64,000 bases of DNA, taken from contig UQGL01000001.1 of NCBI GenBank assembly GCA_900540595.1, positions 118,051 to 182,050 of the forward strand, given 5' to 3'. Shown piece by piece: positions 8,218-17,500 of the stretch. The notes under the pieces were generated by a model that searched no databases, was not told the DNA's origin, and saw only the letters and a program-made list of their open reading frames with translations. The position numbers were made by a program, and so were the translations under genes. Each line of letters begins with the position of its first letter. Position 1 is the first letter of the stretch. Origin of the DNA: an uncultured Oscillospiraceae bacterium. Its GTDB lineage: Bacteria > Bacillota > Clostridia > Oscillospirales > Ruminococcaceae.

Positions 8218-8389
8218 GGCAATACCGCATAATTCTAAGTGCCGATACGGCGAGCGAGGCACGGCAGCTGCTAAGCCAAAAGCGCAGATAATACTGGATG
8301 TCTTATCGAGCATTTTGGCAACGCAGATGCCGTGCCGCAGCCGCCGGAGCGGTGCTTAAGCCGTAGGGCGGGAATTGTGCGGTGTTGCC
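8218..8389. mobile_element. 172-bp MITE with TTAT target duplication
   Basis: The ends are GGCAATACCGCATAATTC (8218-8235) and GAATTGTGCGGTGTTGCC (8372-8389), an 18-bp terminal inverted repeat with two mismatches. TTAT occurs directly outside each end (8214-8217 and 8390-8393), a likely target-site duplication. The inside has further imperfect inverted symmetry and no plausible ORF. A transposase elsewhere in the genome would be needed for movement. Confidence 0.82.
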
Positions 8390-8465
8390 TTATATAATTA
8401 CCTATCAGTATACCAAAATTGAAGGGAAAATAAAAGGGAGGAAACAGAATTTATAGGGGCAAGAT

Positions 8466-8614
8466 GCCTTCCCCCTTTGGGGGAAGGTGGGCGCGGCCCT
8501 GACCGCGCCCGGATGAGGGGGAACTTGCCGGGAAATCCCGCTTGCGGATTGCCTGTGGGAAACTCTGCCCTCATCAGCCGCCTGCGGGCGGCAGCTTCCC
8601 CCGAGGGGGAAGCC
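8466..8614. repeat. Palindromic intergenic element, family A copy 3
   Basis: Ends GCCTTCCCCCTTTGGGGGAAGG and GCTTCCCCCGAGGGGGAAGC with GATGAGGG / CCCTCATC arms. It fills the space after recG; between 8394 and 8465 there is only AT-rich sequence with an extended -10 box (TGGTATACT on the minus strand) that may serve dacA. Confidence 0.85.
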
Positions 8615-8625
8615 AAAGAAGGCTG

Positions 8626-10668
8626 CTAATTCATCGCCCCGGCGGTCTCAAACAGCCGCTCCACCTCATCGGAGAGCGCACGGTGGGCCGGGTCGATGAG
8701 GTTCGGATCCTTCGCAAGCAGGGCCTTGGCCTCGTCCTGTGCGACCCGCAGTGTTTTGGTGTCCTGCACAAGATCCGCGACCCGCAGCGTTGGCAGGCCG
8801 TGCTGGGCGGCGCCGAAGAAATCACCCGGGCCGCGCGTTTCCAGATCGTACTTTGCCACGGCAAAGCCGTCCGGGGTGCGGCACAAAAACTGCAGCCGCT
8901 CCCGCACCGGCTCATTCACATTGTCGGAGATCAAAATGCAGCAGGAGTCCGCCGCGCCGCGGCCCACGCGCCCGCGCAGCTGGTGCAGGGCCGACAGGCC
9001 GAACCGCTCGGCGTTCTCAATGACCATGACCGTGGCGTTGGGCACATCGACGCCGACCTCGATGACGGTGGTCGAGACCAGCACATCCAGCTCCCCCGTC
9101 TTGAATTTCTGCATGACCTCGTCCTTTTCCTTTGGCTTGAGCTTGCCGTGCAGCAGGCCGATGCGGCGGCGGGGCAGCAGCGCGCAGGCGGTCTCGGTAT
9201 AATAGGTCGTCACGGCCTGCAGACCGCCGGAGGCCTCGTTTTCCTCAATGGCGGGGCAGACGATGTACACCTGATGCCCGGCCTCGATCTGCTTGTCGAG
9301 AAAGCCGTACATGTCCCGCCGCTTTTTGCCGGTGATGAACCAGGTCTTGACCGGCTTGCGGCCGGGGGGCAGTTCGTCCAGCACGGAGATGTCGAGGTCG
9401 CCGTACATCAAAAGCCCCAGCGTGCGCGGGATGGGCGTCGCGCTCATGACCAGCAGATGCGGGCTTTGCGCCTTGCCGGCCAGCAGGCCGCGCTGCCGCA
9501 CGCCGAAGCGGTGCTGCTCGTCCACGATGGCAAGGCCGAGATTTTTAAATTCCACCGTATCGGTCAGGACCGCGTGGGTGCCGACAACAAGACCGGCGCG
9601 GCCGTCCGCAATGGCCGAGAGTGCGATGCGCCTCTCCTTGGCCTTCATGCCGCCGACCAGCAGTGTGACATTGACGCCGAACGGCTCCAGCCGGTCGGCC
9701 AGCGTTGCGGCATGCTGCCGGGCCAAAATCTCGGTCGGGGCCAGCAGGGCGCTCTGCCAGCCGTTTTGGGCGGCAAACCAGATGGCCGCAGCGGCAACGA
9801 GCGTTTTGCCGCTGCCGACATCGCCCTGCAAAAGCCGGTTCATCGGCACCTCGCCGCACAGGTCACCCACGATCTCCTCGGTCGAACGGCGCTGCGCCCC
9901 GGTGGGCGGGTACGGCAGACTGCGCCAGAACGGCCCCAGATCCAGCGGGTGCATTGGTGCGCTGGTTCGGTTGCGCCCGTGGCTGCGTAAAAGAAAGATG
10001 CCGATCTGCAGCAGATACAGCTCCTCAAAGATGAGCCTGCGCCTTGCGGCGGCGAGGTCGGCGGCGTTCTGCGGGGCATGAATGGCGCGCACCGCCTGCG
10101 CTTTGGCGGGCATACGGTAGCGGGTCAGCAGCGCAGGGGGCAGCGGGTCGGTCAGCTCGTCCGCATAGGCAAGCGCTGCGTGGGCGCAGGCCGCATGGCG
10201 GCTGGCAGGCAGCCCCTCTGTGCCGGGATAGACCGCCACGAAGGGGCAGGCCGCAACCTGTGCCTCGGTGCGCACCAGCGGGTGCAGCAGCTCGCGGCGG
10301 GTCAGCGCCCCGCCGATGCGCCCCTCAAAGTAGTAGCTCTCCCCCACCGTAAGATTGTCGGCCGCGTAGGCCGCGTTGAACCAGGTCAGGGACAGGATAC
10401 CGGAATCATCCGCCGCCAGCACGCGGCTCATGACGCGCCCGCCGGTGATGCGGCGGGGCGGCTCCTTCTGCAGCACGGTGGCGCGCACGCAGCAGTCGGT
10501 GTCATAGGGTGCTGACACAACGGTGTAGGGCTGGGTGTAGTCAATGTATTTGCGCGGGTAGCACAAAAGCAGGTCGCGGATGGTATGGATGCCGAGCTTT
10601 TCAAACTTTTTGGCAAAGGCCGGGCCGACACCCTTGAGGTATTGGACGGAATCGTTGATGGTGGCCAT
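8626..10668 (-). CDS. recG: ATP-dependent DNA helicase RecG
   Basis: Branch-migrating helicase that remodels stalled forks and Holliday junctions. The 680-residue protein has the wedge/OB domain at about 50-150, then superfamily 2 motifs: Walker A LLQGDVGSGKTLVAAAA, DEQH box VDEQHRFGVRQRG, ATPIPRTLGL, and QLRGRVGRGAADSC. The N-terminal helix-hairpin element VQYLKGVGPAFAKKF is also typical. AGGAGG lies 7 bases before the ATG. It follows fakA on the same strand, as in many Firmicutes, but a terminator-like hairpin at 10746-10785 separates them. Confidence 0.97.
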   Translation of the reverse strand: MATINDSVQYLKGVGPAFAKKFEKLGIHTIRDLLLCYPRKYIDYTQPYTVVSAPYDTDCCVRATVLQKEPPRRITGGRVMSRVLAADDSGILSLTWFNAAYAADNLTVGESYYFEGRIGGALTRRELLHPLVRTEAQVAACPFVAVYPGTEGLPASRHAACAHAALAYADELTDPLPPALLTRYRMPAKAQAVRAIHAPQNAADLAAARRRLIFEELYLLQIGIFLLRSHGRNRTSAPMHPLDLGPFWRSLPYPPTGAQRRSTEEIVGDLCGEVPMNRLLQGDVGSGKTLVAAAAIWFAAQNGWQSALLAPTEILARQHAATLADRLEPFGVNVTLLVGGMKAKERRIALSAIADGRAGLVVGTHAVLTDTVEFKNLGLAIVDEQHRFGVRQRGLLAGKAQSPHLLVMSATPIPRTLGLLMYGDLDISVLDELPPGRKPVKTWFITGKKRRDMYGFLDKQIEAGHQVYIVCPAIEENEASGGLQAVTTYYTETACALLPRRRIGLLHGKLKPKEKDEVMQKFKTGELDVLVSTTVIEVGVDVPNATVMVIENAERFGLSALHQLRGRVGRGAADSCCILISDNVNEPVRERLQFLCRTPDGFAVAKYDLETRGPGDFFGAAQHGLPTLRVADLVQDTKTLRVAQDEAKALLAKDPNLIDPAHRALSDEVERLFETAGAMN

Positions 10669-10698
10669 CGCGGGACCTCCTTTCGCGGAAGGTTGCTG

Positions 10699-10733
10699 TG
10701 TAGGGGCCGATGCTCGTCATCGGCCCGCGGGGC
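10699..10733. repeat. Short palindromic element, family D
   Basis: GTAGGGGCCGATGCTCGTCATCGGCCCGCGG: a GGGGCCGATG/CATCGGCCC hairpin with the GTAGGGGC and CCGCGG ends seen in other short elements of the window. It lies in the recG leader. Confidence 0.6.
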
Positions 10734-10745
10734 AAATTATATACT

Positions 10746-10785
10746 AAAAAAGGCGAACTCGGAACCTCCCCAAATTCGCCTTTTT
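10746..10785 (-). terminator. Terminator after fakA
   Basis: AAAAAGGCGAA (to 10757) pairs with TTCGCCTTTTT (10775-10785) around a 17-base loop, with T/A tracts on both sides. It lies between fakA and recG and probably ends or attenuates fakA transcripts. Confidence 0.7.
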
Positions 10786-10802
10786 ATGTTATAGCGTCCG
10801 GA

Positions 10803-12488
10803 TCACTCTACAGAGATCATGTAGTAGTAGACCGGCTGGCCGCCGCTGATGTGGCTGACCTCAATGTTGCCGCCGCACTTGGCGCGCACCAGATCGGTCG
10901 TCTTTTCGGCGTCCTCATCACTGACATCACAGCCGGAAATGACCGTGATGAACTGGGTGTCCTTCTTCTTCATGGCGCGGGCCAGACGGTAGGTCGTCTT
11001 GACCAGATCGGTGCCGGTGGCGACGATCTTGCCATTCTCCAGCGCCATGATCTCGCCCTTCTTGATGGGCTTGCCGTCAAACTCGCTGTCGCGCGCGGCG
11101 TAGGTGATCAGACCGGTGTTGACATGGTCGGCCGCCTGCATCATGGCAACAGCGTTCTCCTCCGGCTTCAGGTCGGGGTCAAAGTTCAGCATGGCCGTCA
11201 TGCCCTGAGGCACGGTGCGGGTGGGCAGCACGATGACCTTGCGGTCGGCCAGCTTCTGGGCCTGCTCAGAGGCCATGATGATGTTTTTGTTGTTGGGCAG
11301 CACCAGCACCGTCTTGGCAGGTACGCTCTGGATGGCGGCCAGAATGTCCTCGGTGGAGGGGTTCATCGTCTGGCCGCCGCTGACAACGGCATCCACGCCC
11401 AGATCGCCGAACACAGCCTTCAGGCCCTCGCCGGCGGCCACGGCCACAAAGCCGTACTCGCGCTCGGGGTCAACGGCGGCGTAGGTGAACTCGCTCGTCT
11501 GGTTCTCCTCGGCCTCGGCCTGCTTCTCCAGACCCTTGGCCTGCTTCTGGCGGGCGAGGAACTGCTCATGCATGTTTTCAATTTTAAAATTGGTCAGGTA
11601 GCCGTACTTGATGGCCTCGCTCAGCATCATGCCGGGGTCGGAGGTGTGGACATGGCAGTTGGCCACATCATCATCCTCGATCACGACAACGGAGTCGCCG
11701 TTGGACTCAAGGAAGGCGCGCAGACGGGTAACGCTGGCACCCTCGTCCTTGTGCAGCAGGAACTGGGTGCAGTAGCCGTTCTTGATGTCCTCGACCTTCA
11801 TCAGGTCATCGGCAAAGACGCCCTTGCCCGCGGCCTCGCTGGAGACCTTGGGCTTGGCGGCGACCTCGGCACCGGCGATAATTTCACCGCCATCGAATAC
11901 CTGCTTCATGCCCTCAAAGATCAGCATGATGCCCTGACCGCCGGCGTCCACGACACCGGCCTTTTTCAGCACGGGCAGCAGGTTGGGGGTATCGTCCAGC
12001 GCAGCCTGACCGGCCTGCAGGGTGGCGTCCCACATGGCGGGGACCTCCATGCCGGTGCATTCGGCGGCCTTCTCGGCTGCCAGGCGGGAGACGGTCAGAA
12101 TGGTGCCCTCGGTGGGCTTCATGACGGCCTTGTAGGCGGCCTCGACACCCTGCTGCAGCGCGGCGGCAAGGTCGGCGGCGGAGGCCTCGGTCTTATCCTT
12201 CAGCGCCTTGGAGAAGCCGCGGAACAAAAGGCTTGTGATAACGCCGGAGTTGCCGCGTGCGCCGCGCAGCATGGCAGAGGCAGCGGTCTTGCTGGCTTCG
12301 GCCACGGTGCAGCTGTCGGGCATGGCCTCCAGCTCGGCGCGGGCTGCGCCGATGGTCATGCTCATGTTCGTGCCGGTATCACCGTCCGGCACGGGGAAAA
12401 CATTCAGCTCATCCACGCGGGTGCGCTGGTTGGCAATATTGTTGGCGCCGGAAAGGATGGCGTCACGCAGGGTCTGGCCAGTAATCAT
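10803..12488 (-). CDS. fakA: Fatty acid kinase, DAK2-domain catalytic subunit (YloV/FakA)
   Basis: Phosphorylates fatty acids bound to a FakB (DegV-type) carrier, feeding exogenous fatty acids into phospholipid synthesis. The 561-residue protein has the DAK2 nucleotide-binding domain at about 1-200 with the metal-binding aspartates in VDELNVFPVPDGDTGTNM and GARGNSGVI, and a C-terminal region resembling DegV-type domains (VVLPTRTVPQGMTAML). The ATG at 12488 is preferred: GAGGTG lies about 11 bases before it, and the upstream ATG at 12506 overlaps that site. It sits 40 bp after the Asp23 gene, the usual Firmicute pairing. Confidence 0.93.
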   Translation of the reverse strand: MITGQTLRDAILSGANNIANQRTRVDELNVFPVPDGDTGTNMSMTIGAARAELEAMPDSCTVAEASKTAASAMLRGARGNSGVITSLLFRGFSKALKDKTEASAADLAAALQQGVEAAYKAVMKPTEGTILTVSRLAAEKAAECTGMEVPAMWDATLQAGQAALDDTPNLLPVLKKAGVVDAGGQGIMLIFEGMKQVFDGGEIIAGAEVAAKPKVSSEAAGKGVFADDLMKVEDIKNGYCTQFLLHKDEGASVTRLRAFLESNGDSVVVIEDDDVANCHVHTSDPGMMLSEAIKYGYLTNFKIENMHEQFLARQKQAKGLEKQAEAEENQTSEFTYAAVDPEREYGFVAVAAGEGLKAVFGDLGVDAVVSGGQTMNPSTEDILAAIQSVPAKTVLVLPNNKNIIMASEQAQKLADRKVIVLPTRTVPQGMTAMLNFDPDLKPEENAVAMMQAADHVNTGLITYAARDSEFDGKPIKKGEIMALENGKIVATGTDLVKTTYRLARAMKKKDTQFITVISGCDVSDEDAEKTTDLVRAKCGGNIEVSHISGGQPVYYYMISVE

Positions 12489-12528
12489 GGTTTCGTTACA
12501 CCTCATATTTTCTGGGTAAAAACAGTCT

Positions 12529-12882
12529 TTAGTCGGCAATGACATCGTCCACATAGACATCAATGCGGGCGACCTTTAAGCCGGTGGCAAGTTCAACTTC
12601 GTCTTTGACGCGGTGGGTAATGCTCTGGGTGATGGTCGAAATGTTCAGGCCGAACCCGACCTTGATGTGCAGGGCGATGACCAGCTTGCCGCCCTCCTGC
12701 GTGACGGTGACACCCTTCGGCGGCAGACTGCCGGTGCGCAGGGCGCTGCGTACAACGCTTTCGGCCGGGGCCTGACCCATGGCGGCAATGCCGTAGCACT
12801 GCTTGGCGGCCTGCTCCACCAGGCCGGAGAAGTAGTCGTTCGTCAGCGAAATATGTCCATAGGGATTGACCTTGGTGATCAT
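12529..12882 (-). CDS. yloU: Asp23/Gls24 family protein (YloU)
   Basis: A 117-residue alkaline-shock type protein, commonly linked to cell-envelope homeostasis. Features seen are the N-terminal GHISLTNDYFSGLVEQAAKQCYGI and the central LVIALHIKVGFGLNISTITQSI, both hallmark Asp23 segments, and a C-terminal VARIDVYVDDV strand. AAAGGAGG precedes the ATG. It heads the yloU-fakA unit, upstream of recG. Function is inferred from family and order only. Confidence 0.9.
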   Translation of the reverse strand: MITKVNPYGHISLTNDYFSGLVEQAAKQCYGIAAMGQAPAESVVRSALRTGSLPPKGVTVTQEGGKLVIALHIKVGFGLNISTITQSITHRVKDEVELATGLKVARIDVYVDDVIAD

Positions 12883-12948
12883 CTGCGATCCTCCTTTACA
12901 GGGTTAGCTGCGGCTAAGGCCGTAGCTGCACGATATGAATCATTAGCT

Positions 12949-12954
12949 ATTATA
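12949..12954 (-). promoter_or_regulatory. -10 box of the yloU-fakA operon
   Basis: TATAAT on the minus strand about 66 bp before the yloU start; no convincing -35 is seen. A hairpin-forming segment (AGCTACGG ... CCGCAGCT) lies between this box and the ribosome site. Confidence 0.4.
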
Positions 12955-13022
12955 CACCTTTTTTCCCCGCTTGAACAGAGATTTCAGAGAAATTTATTTT
13001 GTGGCGCGGATTTAACATTCCA

Positions 13023-13052
13023 TTCACAAAGTTTACAGACAAAGCGTATATA
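13023..13052 (+). promoter_or_regulatory. Candidate promoter of the CBS gene
   Basis: TTCACA at 13023-13028 and TATATA at 13047-13052, 18 bp apart, upstream of the AAAGGAG site of the CBS protein gene. Confidence 0.45.
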
Positions 13053-13100
13053 CTGGTTACAGAAGTATGACAACATTGCCAAAGGAGTGCAGTTTAAAGC

Positions 13101-13547
13101 ATGAACCTTTTATTCTTTTTGACACCCAAGCAGGATGTCCTGTACATTTACGAGGATTTCACCCTGCGCCAGACACTTGAAAAATGGTCAAACCAGCGCT
13201 ATGCCACCATCCCGGTGTTGAAACGCAACGGCGAATATGTGGGCAGCATCACCGAGGGGGATATCCTGTGGGCGATGAAAAACCTGCATGGGCTGGATCT
13301 GGAGGCCAGCGAGGATGTGCCGATCTCGAGCTTTCCCCGCCGCCGCGACTATAAGCCCGTGACGGTCACGACCGATATGCCGACCCTGCTCAAGGCGGCC
13401 ATCGACCAGAACTTTGTGCCGGTGGTGGATGACCGCAATGTGTTTATCGGCATGGTGCGCCGTACCGTGCTGCTGCGGGAGCTGTACGACAAATATACGA
13501 CCCTGCCGCCCGACAAGCGGTTCCAAAGCAGCCACCCGCCGATGTAA
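13101..13547 (+). CDS. Two-CBS-domain protein
   Basis: A 148-residue stand-alone Bateman module. CBS 1 covers about residues 10-65 (LRQTLEKWSNQRYATIPVLKRNGEYVGSITEGDILWAM) and CBS 2 about 85-140 (VTTDMPTLLKAAIDQNFVPVVDDRNVFIGMVRRTVLL). Such modules bind adenine nucleotides, often c-di-AMP or AMP in Firmicutes (compare CbpB/DarB), and regulate partner proteins. No other domain is attached. AAAGGAGTGCAG precedes the ATG. Ligand and partner are unknown. Confidence 0.85.
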   Translation: MNLLFFLTPKQDVLYIYEDFTLRQTLEKWSNQRYATIPVLKRNGEYVGSITEGDILWAMKNLHGLDLEASEDVPISSFPRRRDYKPVTVTTDMPTLLKAAIDQNFVPVVDDRNVFIGMVRRTVLLRELYDKYTTLPPDKRFQSSHPPM

Positions 13548-13551
13548 GGGC

Positions 13552-13580
13552 TTGCAATCCGCCGCGTGTTGCGGTATAAT
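13552..13580 (+). promoter_or_regulatory. Promoter between CBS gene and amidotransferase
   Basis: TTGCAA (13552-13557), 17-bp spacer, TATAAT (13575-13580). A strong hairpin with a U-rich tail (13592-13630) starts only about 5 bases after the expected start site, so most transcripts might end at once. Confidence 0.6.
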
Positions 13581-13591
13581 CAGCATAACGG

Positions 13592-13630
13592 ACAGAGAAG
13601 TCACGCAAGGGCTTCTCTGTTTTATTTTTT
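13592..13630 (+). terminator. Terminator after the CBS gene / attenuator before the amidotransferase
   Basis: ACAGAGAAG (13592-13600) pairs with CTTCTCTGT (13612-13620), followed by TTTTATTTTTTT. It is downstream of both the CBS gene and the promoter at 13552-13580. Confidence 0.8.
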
Positions 13631-13652
13631 ACAGTGAGGTGTGGATAGAAGA

Positions 13653-14354
13653 ATGAAACAGCCTTTGATTGGGATCGTGCCGCTGGTGGATGAGGCGCGC
13701 GAGAGCTACTGGATGCTGCCCGGCTATATGCAGGGTGTAGAGCAGGCGGGCGGCGTGCCCGTTATGCTGCCGCTGACGGATGATGCCGCTGCACTGCGGC
13801 AGCTGGCCGATACCTGCGACGGCTTTTTGCTGACGGGTGGGCAGGATGTTTCCCCTGCCCTGTACGGTGCCGTGCCGACGCCGCAGTGCGGCGAGACCTG
13901 CCCAGCGCGCGATGCGATGGAAGCACGGCTGCTCGATCTTGCGCTGGCGGCGGACAAGCCCGTGCTGGGCATCTGCCGCGGCATTCAGTTTTTAAATGTC
14001 CATCTTGGCGGTACACTGTATCAGGACCTGCCCGCTGAGCACCCCTCGGCGGCAAACCACCACCAGACGCCGCCCTACGACGCGCCGGTACACAGTGTGA
14101 CGCTGACGGCCGGCAGCCCGCTTTGGGCACTTTTGGGCAAGGATACGCTGGCTGTGAACAGCCTGCATCATCAGGCCATAAAAACGCTTGCGCCGGGGCT
14201 GGCGGCTATGGCTGTCTCGGAGGATGGACTGACGGAGGCCGTATGCCTGCCTGATAAAAGGTTTGTCTGGGCTGTGCAGTGGCACCCCGAATTTTCGTTC
14301 CGCGTGAATGAGTGCAGCCGGAAGATTTTTAAGGCGTTTGTGGGTGCGTGTTAA
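13653..14354 (+). CDS. Gamma-glutamyl-gamma-aminobutyrate hydrolase family protein (class I GATase)
   Basis: A 233-residue class I glutamine amidotransferase fold hydrolase of the PuuD type (peptidase C26). The nucleophile elbow LGICRGIQFLN (Cys about 108) and the His-Glu pair in VQWHPEFSF near residue 212 complete the catalytic triad. FLLTGGQDVSPALYG is a typical early motif. The ATG at 13653 is preferred over the GTG at 13641, which overlaps the GTGAGGTG ribosome site. No polyamine genes are nearby, so the substrate (gamma-glutamyl-GABA or another gamma-glutamyl compound) is uncertain. Confidence 0.88.
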   Translation: MKQPLIGIVPLVDEARESYWMLPGYMQGVEQAGGVPVMLPLTDDAAALRQLADTCDGFLLTGGQDVSPALYGAVPTPQCGETCPARDAMEARLLDLALAADKPVLGICRGIQFLNVHLGGTLYQDLPAEHPSAANHHQTPPYDAPVHSVTLTAGSPLWALLGKDTLAVNSLHHQAIKTLAPGLAAMAVSEDGLTEAVCLPDKRFVWAVQWHPEFSFRVNECSRKIFKAFVGAC

Positions 14355-14360
14355 AGGAAA

Positions 14361-14499
14361 AGCCTTCCCCCAAGGGGGAAGGTGGCGCGGCGCGCCGGAT
14401 GAGGGGCAAGTTTGCCATTATTGTCCATAAATGGGTTGTCGTGGGAAGGCTGTCCCTCATCAGTCACCTTCGGTGACAGCTTCCCCCAAGGGGGGAGCC
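14361..14499. repeat. Palindromic intergenic element, family A copy 4
   Basis: AGCCTTCCCCCAAGGGGGAAGG at the left, AGTCACCTTCGGTGACAGC and CTTCCCCCAAGGGGGGAG at the right, with GATGAGGGG / CCCTCATC arms. Its variable centre (CCATTATTGTCCATAAATGG) resembles the centre of copy 1. Confidence 0.85.
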
Positions 14500-14500
14500 A

Positions 14501-14545
14501 AAAAAATCCCTTCTGTGGTGTCACACCACAGAAGGGATTTTCTCT
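14501..14545. terminator. Bidirectional terminator
   Basis: A perfect 16-bp stem (14505-14520 with 14524-14539) around a 3-base loop, with A6 before and TTTTCTCTTATTTT after. It ends the surface-protein gene on the minus strand and can also end the amidotransferase transcript. Confidence 0.9.
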
Positions 14546-17500
14546 TATTTTGCTTTTTCAGCAGCTTTTTTTGCTTTTCGCTTTTTGCGCTTGCGGGCGA
14601 TGAACAAAATCACCAGCAGCAGCGCGGCTGCGGCACCGCAGGCGGCCGCGAGCAGGGGCACCTTGCTTGCGGGGGCCTGCACGGCGGCAAACGCCGTGGT
14701 GCCCGCAGGTGCGGTGCAGGTCAGGTAGCTGCCGTCCACACTCGTTTCGGCCTGCTGCCAGCCTGCATCGGTCTTGACCCACAGCACGGTGTTGTCGGTT
14801 GTCTCGGGCGGCATGTAGCGCAGGGTGTGGCCCGTGTCGGCGGGCAGCTCCAGCCCCCAGGCCTCGACCAGAGTGCCGAGGGTCTGGGGCGCATCGTCAA
14901 TCTCATGAAGCATCAGCTCATCGGTCGTATCAAAGCTGCCCTCCACCAGAACGATGGAGCGGCCGCTGCGCTTCTCCTGACTCTGGCGCACAGTGTTCAT
15001 GCTGTTGTACTCGGCATGGATCGTAGCGTCAAAGGTCATGTTGGTCAGGTCCACATCCTCCCAGCTGCCGTACTGGCCCTCGTGATGGGGCACCGGCGGG
15101 AGCTGGTCGGTCGGGAAATCGCTGCCGTAGGGAATGTAATACTGCTGCACCAGCGAGTCGTCCTCGGTCACAAAGCGGATGCAGAGGCTTGAGAAATCGC
15201 TGGGCAGGTTCTCCTGCGCGGCAAAATCCGCATAGCTCAGCGGCTCGGCAATGCCCTTGTAGCTTACGCTGTCGATGCCGGCGGTGCCCGTATCCACAAA
15301 GGTGTTGCCGGTCACGCTGCCGTCCAGCGGGTCGTTTACAATACCGGCGATCGCGCCGATCTGCTCGCTGCCGCTCTCGATCATGACCATGGCGCGGCAG
15401 TTTTCAATGGTAGCGCCGCTGCCGGCAATACCGCCCACCTGCTTGGAGCCGGACAGGCGGCACTTGGCGTAGCTGTCGCGGATGACGGATTTGCTCACAC
15501 CGGCCACGCCGCCCACGCCGGCGGCGTCCTCGGCGTCCACCGTGCCGAAGCCGCGGCAGTCGATGACAGAGCCCATCTCGGCATCGCCGACAATGCCGCC
15601 GGCGCGCTGTTTTTTGGCGCTGACGGTGCCGTAGTTGGTGCAGTCGCGCGCCACAACACGGGTCTTGAAGGTAAAGTTCAGCGACTCGCTGCCGGCGATG
15701 GTGTAGTCGTCCTCTGGGTCAAGGTCATTCTCGCGGGCCATTGCGCCGGTGATGCCGCCCGCATTAATGTCAGCGTAGACAGAGCCGCTGTTGATGCAGT
15801 TGGAGACCTTGGCCTCGACATCGCTGTCGGTGTCCTCATCGGAGATGTCGTCCACAATGTCGTCTGCATCCCGGTTGACATTCTCGCTGGCGCCGGACAG
15901 CGTCTGGCCGATCTTGTTGATCTGGTTGGAGATGGCGCGGACATCGTTGATCAGCGCCTGAGAATTGCCGCTGGCGCTTGTGTTGAGACTTCTGACAATA
16001 TCACCGATGCCGGTCAGGTTGCTGCTCAGGTCGTTTTTGCTGGCCGTGATCGCGTCACGGTTGGTCAGCTCGACCTTGGGGATCTCAACATCCACAGAAT
16101 CGGGGATGGCATCGCTGATGCCGTCCACCAGATCCTTGGCGATGTCTTTGTTTTCCGGCTCCTCTACAATGTAGCCGGTATCCGCCTGATTCTGATCCGG
16201 CGTGGGCATGGGGCCGACGGTCGGATCGCTGTCATCCGCGGCGGTGCCGGGATCGGGCTGGCTGTGGGCCTCACGCGCAGTGTCCGACTCTGCCTGCTCG
16301 GCGGGGGTATCCTCTGCAGTGGGCTGGTCGGTCTGCTCTGCGGGGGCGTCCTCCGTCACGGCAGGCTGCTCGGCCGGGGCGGTGTCGGCAGACTCCTCCG
16401 GCGCAGCCGCAGTCGTTTCCTCCTCCGAGCTGCTGCCGGTGAGGTCACCGATGGAGTAGCCGGGGTCGATGATCGCACCGTCCGGTTGCTTAGTCGCATC
16501 GGGGTCGCTTGCATCGCCGGTGGTGTCCTTCAGATTCTGCTTGAACTGGGTCAGATCGGTCTTGACGGTCTGGGAGCTGATGGAGAGGCCATCCCCCGCC
16601 TGCTTGAGCAGATTCTCGATGGCGCTGCGGGAGCTGGTGACGCTGTTCTGCAGATTGTGCAGCTGATTGGACAGGTCACTGCTGGCGGCGCTTGCGTCAT
16701 CGCAGGCGCGATCAACCAGTGTCTGCAGGGTGGTCATCTCCTCGCTCAGCTCCTGCAGGGTATCCTTGGTGTACTGCAGGGTGCTGCTGGGCTCCATCTG
16801 GCCCACGATGCCGCCGCTCTCCTTGCGGGCGTAGACGGTGCCGTAGTTGACGCAGCCCTCGATGTAGCCGGTCTGGCTGCCTGCGATACCACCGACATTG
16901 TAGCCCATGTGCTGGTAGCCCACGGTGCCGCGGTTCATGCAGGCGCGGATCACGCCGCTGGACTGGCCTGCGATGCCGCCGATGTCGGTGATGTCGGCGG
17001 CGTTCTCGGTGCCAATCAGGTCGCCTAGGGTCAGCTCCGACAGGTCAATGTCGTTCTGCTCCACCGTGGTGTTGACGCTGGCCGCATTGGTGGAGTTGGC
17101 GATAATGCCGTGGTTCTGCCCGGCAAGGCCGCCGATGAAGTGGGCGCCGTAGACGCTGCCGGTGGTGGTGCAGTTCTCGATCACGCCGGTGACAAGGTTA
17201 TTGCCGGCAATGCCGCCCACGATGGACGCGCCGGAGGAAACGCCCTCAAACCGGCAGTTGTGCAGTGTACCGGCATTGCTGCCGGCAAGGCCGCCCACGG
17301 TGGTGCGGCTGCCGGAGGGCATGGCGCGGCCGCGCACGACAAGGTCGCGGACATTAGCCTCTTTTTGGACATAGCGGAAGAAGCCGATGACCGAGCCGTC
17401 ATCCACAAGGCTCAGGCCGGAAATCACATGGCCCTGCCCCTCAAAAACGCCGCTGAAGGACGGGATGCCGGTAAAGCCGCTGCCGGTCACCTCAAGGTCG

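Noticed and set aside
10710..12542. A 610-codon plus-strand open frame opposite fakA
   Set aside because: Shadow of the GC-rich fakA gene; Gly/His/Val-rich translation with no recognisable motif and a start within a terminator region.
13029..13054. Promoter TTTACA / TATACT before the CBS gene
   Set aside because: The spacer is only 11 bp; the TTCACA / TATATA pair 18 bp apart fits better.
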